Origin: Burkholderiales bacterium RIFCSPHIGHO2_12_FULL_61_11
GTDB taxonomy: Bacteria > Pseudomonadota > Gammaproteobacteria > Burkholderiales > Burkholderiaceae_C
DNA length: 8,459 nucleotides
Assembly (NCBI GenBank): GCA_001770785.1
Contig: MERZ01000192.1
Coordinates: 1 to 8,459 of the forward strand
Direction: 5' to 3'
Translations under genes and position numbers: made by a program
Shown here: piece by piece, positions 5,779 through 8,459 of the stretch
Numbering within the stretch: the first letter of the stretch is position 1
Layout of the letters: every line of letters begins with the position of its first letter
Notes under the pieces: model-generated
What the model saw: only the letters and a program-made list of their open reading frames with translations
The model's database searches: none
What the model was told of the DNA's origin: nothing

Positions 5779-6873
5779 TTAACCGATCGATTCGACCTGG
5801 CGCGACTGCTGGTAGGCCTTGCCGAAGCGGTTGTCCAGAAAGTCTGGCAGTTGGATCTGCTCCTGGCTGATAAAGCCCGCCTGCGGAAGTTTGCCCTCGC
5901 GGAACAAGTCCAGCGCCGCGCAAATGCCCGCCGCCGTGGTGATCTGGATGGCCGACCGCGGCTGGGCACCGTCGCGCTGGGCAAAGATTTTGCGCGCGAA
6001 AACCTCCTGCACCAAGCTGCCGTTTTTCATGCCCGAAACCGTCACGAACACCAGCACCAGGTCCTGCATGGTCGCCGGTATGGCGCGGCGCATGATGGCC
6101 TTGAGCGCGCCCTGATCGCTGCGCAGTTGCAGGTCGCCCAGCAGGAACATCATCAGATCGCGATGGCCGAGATAACGCACGGTCTTGTAGTTCAGGCTGC
6201 GGACCCGGCCTGCCAGCGTCTCGCACAGCGTGCCCAGGCCGCCGGAAGTGTTGAAGGCTTCGTACTCCACGCCGTCCAGCGAAAAATGCTCAAGGCCTTC
6301 CAGCGGCAGCGCCTGGATCAGCTGCCCGTCATGGATGCTCTCGCACGGGTGGCAGTACCCGTTGATGAGGCCGTCCACGCTCCAGGTCAGGTTGTACTTG
6401 AGCGCATTGGTGGGAAAAGCGGGCAGCGCGCCGACGCGCATTTGCACGTCATGCAGCGTGTCGAAGGATTGGGTCAGGTGGTGCGCCACGATGCCGATGA
6501 AACCCGGCGCCAGGCCGCACTGCGGCATGAAAGCGGTCCTGGCACCCTGAGCGATGCGCTTGATCTCCCGGGTGGCGGCCACGTCCTCGGTCAGGTCGAA
6601 GTAATGGCAGCCCGCCTCCAGCGCCCGCTGCGCGGCGGGAATCGCCAGCGGATAGGGCAGCGCATTCAGCACCACCTGCTGGCCCTCCAGCGCCGCAGCC
6701 AACGCCGCCTTGTCTTCGGTTTGCACCAGCCGGGTGGCCAGGCCTTGCGCGGCAAGCCGCATGAGCGCGGCCTCGCTCTGGTCCATCACGGTCACCTGGT
6801 AGTCGCGGCAGTCATGCAGCAAACGGGCGATGGTCTGGCCGATGTGACCGGCGCCAAGCAATGCAACTTTCAT
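5779..6873 (-). CDS. Saccharopine dehydrogenase-fold enzyme: lysine 6-dehydrogenase or saccharopine dehydrogenase
   Basis: This 364-residue oxidoreductase has an N-terminal Rossmann fold with GAGHIG (7-12) and an acidic D31 after strand 2, which suggests NAD rather than NADP. Next come NALPYP (70-75), YFDLTED (91-97) and GLAPGF (120-125), then a C-terminal substrate domain with TNALKYNLTWSVDGL (155-169), AFNTSGG (206-212) and YKTVRYLGHRD (229-239). Two readings fit. It may split saccharopine to glutamate and aminoadipate semialdehyde, or act as L-lysine 6-dehydrogenase, which shares this fold and whose Geobacillus member, as I recall it, shows similar GVAPG, AFHTSGG and YKTIRYRGH blocks. I lean to the second, because no lysine-ketoglutarate reductase is visible. 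Either way its product is the substrate of the next gene. The ATG at 6873 has GAGGGG seven bases upstream; an ATG five codons earlier (6888) is possible but overlaps that site. Confidence 0.87.
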   Translation of the reverse strand: MKVALLGAGHIGQTIARLLHDCRDYQVTVMDQSEAALMRLAAQGLATRLVQTEDKAALAAALEGQQVVLNALPYPLAIPAAQRALEAGCHYFDLTEDVAATREIKRIAQGARTAFMPQCGLAPGFIGIVAHHLTQSFDTLHDVQMRVGALPAFPTNALKYNLTWSVDGLINGYCHPCESIHDGQLIQALPLEGLEHFSLDGVEYEAFNTSGGLGTLCETLAGRVRSLNYKTVRYLGHRDLMMFLLGDLQLRSDQGALKAIMRRAIPATMQDLVLVFVTVSGMKNGSLVQEVFARKIFAQRDGAQPRSAIQITTAAGICAALDLFREGKLPQAGFISQEQIQLPDFLDNRFGKAYQQSRQVESIG

Positions 6874-6950
6874 CCAGGGTCCCCTCATTGTGGGTTTCAA
6901 TGGGTTGAAGTCTAGACAGATCTGCAGACGATAGATAGCGCTTGTTCGAC

Positions 6951-6970
6951 GCAATATTCTCGTAAATTGC
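6951..6970. promoter_or_regulatory. Candidate operator, GCAAT-N10-ATTGC dyad
   Basis: An inverted repeat with five-base perfect arms (six of seven if extended inward) and an AT-rich centre lies about 80 bases upstream of the dehydrogenase start and 140 bases upstream of the divergent gene. Its size and AT-rich centre resemble binding sites of Lrp/AsnC-family regulators, which often control amino-acid catabolic genes. No regulator gene is in the window, so the assignment is inference. Confidence 0.35.
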
Positions 6971-7034
6971 AGGCCGGTCCGGCGCGCACAGGCCTAAACT
7001 GGCAAACTCGCTGGCCGTCCTTCCTGGAAAGCCG

Positions 7035-7061
7035 CTGCGCGCTCAACCCGCTGGCGCGCAG
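7035..7061. promoter_or_regulatory. Inverted repeat CTGCGCGC-N11-GCGCGCAG upstream of the acyl-CoA synthetase gene
   Basis: Perfect 8-base arms, separated by 11 bases, end 46 bases before the ATG at 7108. If transcribed it could form a stable hairpin in the leader; as DNA it could be an operator. There is no U-run after it, so it is not a standard terminator. In GC-rich DNA, arms made largely of GCGC can arise by chance. Confidence 0.3.
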
Positions 7062-7107
7062 TACCACTGCGACTATTAGTATCCTGATCGGCGCTGACTG
7101 GAACCCC

Positions 7108-8459
7108 ATGGACAAACACTACCTCACCCCGCTTTTTTCCCCCGAATCGATCGTGGTCTTTGCTGGCCAGGCTCATGACCCGGCCACGCAAACCTCCCAA
7201 GCCAAGGCGCTGCACGAGGCCCTGCGGGCCCAGCGCTACAGCGGCACCCTGGTGTTTCTGGACATCCATACCAGTGGCACGCTGGCGGACCTGGCGCAAA
7301 CACGGGCGGATCTGGCCATCATTGCGCTGCCGCCGCAGGACGTGGCCGCCGCGCTGGAAATTGCGGGCCGCATGGCGTGCCGCTCGGCGCTGGTGATATC
7401 CAGCGGCATCAGCGCCGACAAGGCTGACGAACTCAAGAAAATTGCGCGCCGCGAAGGCATGTACCTGCTCGGCCCCAACGGCATGGGTTTGCAGCGCACG
7501 CAGCTGCAACTCAATGCCAGCGTGGCCGGGCCGCTGGCCAGGGCCGGCTCCCTGGCGCTGGTGTCGCAGTCGGGCGCGCTGACGGCCTCCATCCTCGACT
7601 GGGCCAACAGCAATGCGGTGGGCTTTTCCTCGGTCATTTCCCTCGGGCCCAATACCTCGGTGGACATTGCCCAAGTGCTCGATTTCCTGGCCAATGACCA
7701 GCACACCCAAAGCATCGTGGTCTATCTGGAAGGCATTACCAACGCGCGCCGTTTCATGAGCGCGCTGCGCACGGCCGCCAATGCCAAACCGGTGGTAATT
7801 CTCAAGGCCGGCCGCAAACCGGCAGGCAATGAGGCCGCGCAGACCCACAGCGGCGCCATCGTCGGCAGCGATGACGTGTTTGACGCCGCCCTGCGCCGCG
7901 CTGGCGCGGTGCGGGTGCGCTCATTCGTCGAGCTGTTCTCCGCGGCCAAGTGCCTGGCTTCACGCTACCGCCCGGTGGGTCGGCGGCTGGCCATCGTCAC
8001 CAACGGCGGCGGCCCCGGCGTGCTGGCGGCCGACTGGGTCAATGAAATTCATCTGGAGTTGGGCAAACTCTCGCCCGAGTCTGCCAGCGCCCTCAAGCCG
8101 CAGCTGCCTGAGCTCGCGTCCCTGTCGGATCTGATCGACCTGTCGGAAGACGCCGGCCCCGAGCACTACCGGGCGGCCATTGAAACGGCGGGCAAAGACC
8201 GCCAGATCGACGGCGTGCTGGCCATCTATTCCCCCAAGGCCGGGGCCGATGCCGCGGCGGTGGCGCGCGCGCTGGCCGAGCTCAAGCGCGTGATCGGCAA
8301 ACCGCTGCTGGCGTGCTGGATGGGCGACACCGCCGTGGTGGCGGCACGCGGCATCCTCAAGGAGGCCGCCATTCCGAGCTTTCGCACGCCCGAGGCGGCC
8401 GTCGGCGCCTTTGGCAACATCGCCTCGTTCTATCGCAACCAGCAGCTGCTCCAGCAAAC
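7108..8459 (+). CDS. NDP-forming acyl-CoA synthetase-type protein, Pat/YfiQ-like, 3' end cut by window edge
   Basis: The frame is open for 450 codons from the ATG at 7108 to the window edge. It matches the front half of large proteins (around 890 residues) that join a CoA-binding domain, a succinyl-CoA-ligase-like domain, an ATP-grasp domain and often a C-terminal GNAT acetyltransferase; E. coli YfiQ and Salmonella Pat are protein lysine acetyltransferases of this type. Visible blocks are SPESIVVF (11-18), LLGPNGMGL (120-128), SQSGALTASILDWA (153-166), THSGAIVGSDDVFDAALRRAG (246-266), VTNGGGPGVLAADW (297-310) and FRTPEAAVGAF (425-435). Histidine 247 sits where NDP-forming acyl-CoA synthetases carry the phosphorylated histidine; YfiQ, as I recall it, has asparagine there. 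Whether a GNAT domain follows cannot be seen. The ribosome-binding site (GGAA, four bases upstream) is weak. It is divergent from the lysine-degradation operon. Confidence 0.85.
   Translation, partial: MDKHYLTPLFSPESIVVFAGQAHDPATQTSQAKALHEALRAQRYSGTLVFLDIHTSGTLADLAQTRADLAIIALPPQDVAAALEIAGRMACRSALVISSGISADKADELKKIARREGMYLLGPNGMGLQRTQLQLNASVAGPLARAGSLALVSQSGALTASILDWANSNAVGFSSVISLGPNTSVDIAQVLDFLANDQHTQSIVVYLEGITNARRFMSALRTAANAKPVVILKAGRKPAGNEAAQTHSGAIVGSDDVFDAALRRAGAVRVRSFVELFSAAKCLASRYRPVGRRLAIVTNGGGPGVLAADWVNEIHLELGKLSPESASALKPQLPELASLSDLIDLSEDAGPEHYRAAIETAGKDRQIDGVLAIYSPKAGADAAAVARALAELKRVIGKPLLACWMGDTAVVAARGILKEAAIPSFRTPEAAVGAFGNIASFYRNQQLLQQ

Larger units (their letters stand above)
6874..7107. 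other. Divergent intergenic region, 234 bp
   Basis: This gap separates the lysine operon (minus strand) from the acyl-CoA synthetase-type gene (plus strand) and must hold both promoters. I could not pick a convincing -35/-10 pair on either strand. It holds two dyads listed separately (6951-6970 and 7035-7061) and a short GCCGG-T-CCGGC palindrome at 6973-6983. No RNA gene or plausible small protein is evident. Confidence 0.7.

Noticed and set aside
5757..5984. N-terminal extension of amaB by 75 codons
   Set aside because: The extension lies almost entirely inside the upstream dehydrogenase gene and is rich in Arg/Ser. The ATG at 5759 has an excellent ribosome-binding site and gives the normal family length.
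4662..6915. Long open frames on the plus strand opposite amaB and the dehydrogenase gene (up to 660 codons)
   Set aside because: They are antisense to two genes with clear motifs and ribosome-binding sites. Their proteins are low-complexity (rich in Arg, Ala, Gln, His, Ser) with no recognisable domain, as expected of complementary frames in GC-rich coding DNA.
6911..6927. Cluster of short palindromes (TCTAGA, AGATCT, CTGCAG) resembling a cloning polylinker
   Set aside because: No vector sequence or junction surrounds it, the sites overlap irregularly, and the flanks read as normal intergenic DNA; probably coincidence.
6874..6954. A longer start (27 extra codons) for the dehydrogenase at 5779-6873
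   Set aside because: The Rossmann strand begins right at MKVALLGAG, and the ATG at 6873 has a strong GAGGGG ribosome-binding site; the extra residues resemble no part of the family.

Overview
The window looks like chromosomal DNA from a betaproteobacterium, most likely Comamonadaceae (Burkholderiales; Rhodoferax/Polaromonas-like). This rests on high GC content, gene order, protein character and an intergenic motif I recognise from that family. No search could be run, so the genus is not established.

Everything from position 1 to 6873 reads on the minus strand. From high to low coordinates this is: a two-gene lysine-degradation operon (a saccharopine-dehydrogenase-fold enzyme at 5779-6873, then the ALDH7-type aminoadipate semialdehyde dehydrogenase at 4257-5759); an intergenic gap with a degenerate Comamonadaceae-type repeat; a Phd/PIN toxin-antitoxin pair (3779-4024 and 3360-3779); mnmG (1356-3359); rsmG (637-1356); and a LysE/RhtB-family exporter cut by the left edge (1-606). 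On the plus strand, starting at 7108 and cut by the right edge, is the front half of a large NDP-forming acyl-CoA synthetase-type protein of the Pat/YfiQ-like family. It is divergent from the lysine genes across a 234-bp intergenic region.

The most striking signal is not a gene. Three copies of the chromosome-partitioning site parS (TGTTTCACGTGAAACA) lie inside coding sequence: two perfect copies in mnmG (1689-1704 and 1908-1923) and one single-mismatch copy in rsmG (743-758). mnmG-rsmG commonly sits beside parA-parB near the replication origin, so this window is probably part of the ParB-loading centromere and origin-proximal, with parAB expected just off the left edge beyond the exporter.

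The second unusual feature is that the toxin-antitoxin pair is joined to mnmG without a gap: vapB/vapC overlap by one base, the vapC stop codon directly abuts the mnmG start, and mnmG/rsmG overlap by one base. A stress toxin family known for cutting tRNA or rRNA is therefore placed in front of a tRNA-wobble modification enzyme and a 16S rRNA methyltransferase. A -10-like element and a duplicated TGTACAAAATG motif at the antitoxin start look like its autoregulated promoter.

The lysine operon may be a self-contained two-step route: oxidation of the lysine side chain to aminoadipate semialdehyde (directly, or by splitting saccharopine), then oxidation to 2-aminoadipate. No lysine-ketoglutarate reductase is visible. 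An imperfect dyad, GCAAT-N10-ATTGC, in the divergent intergenic region is a candidate operator.
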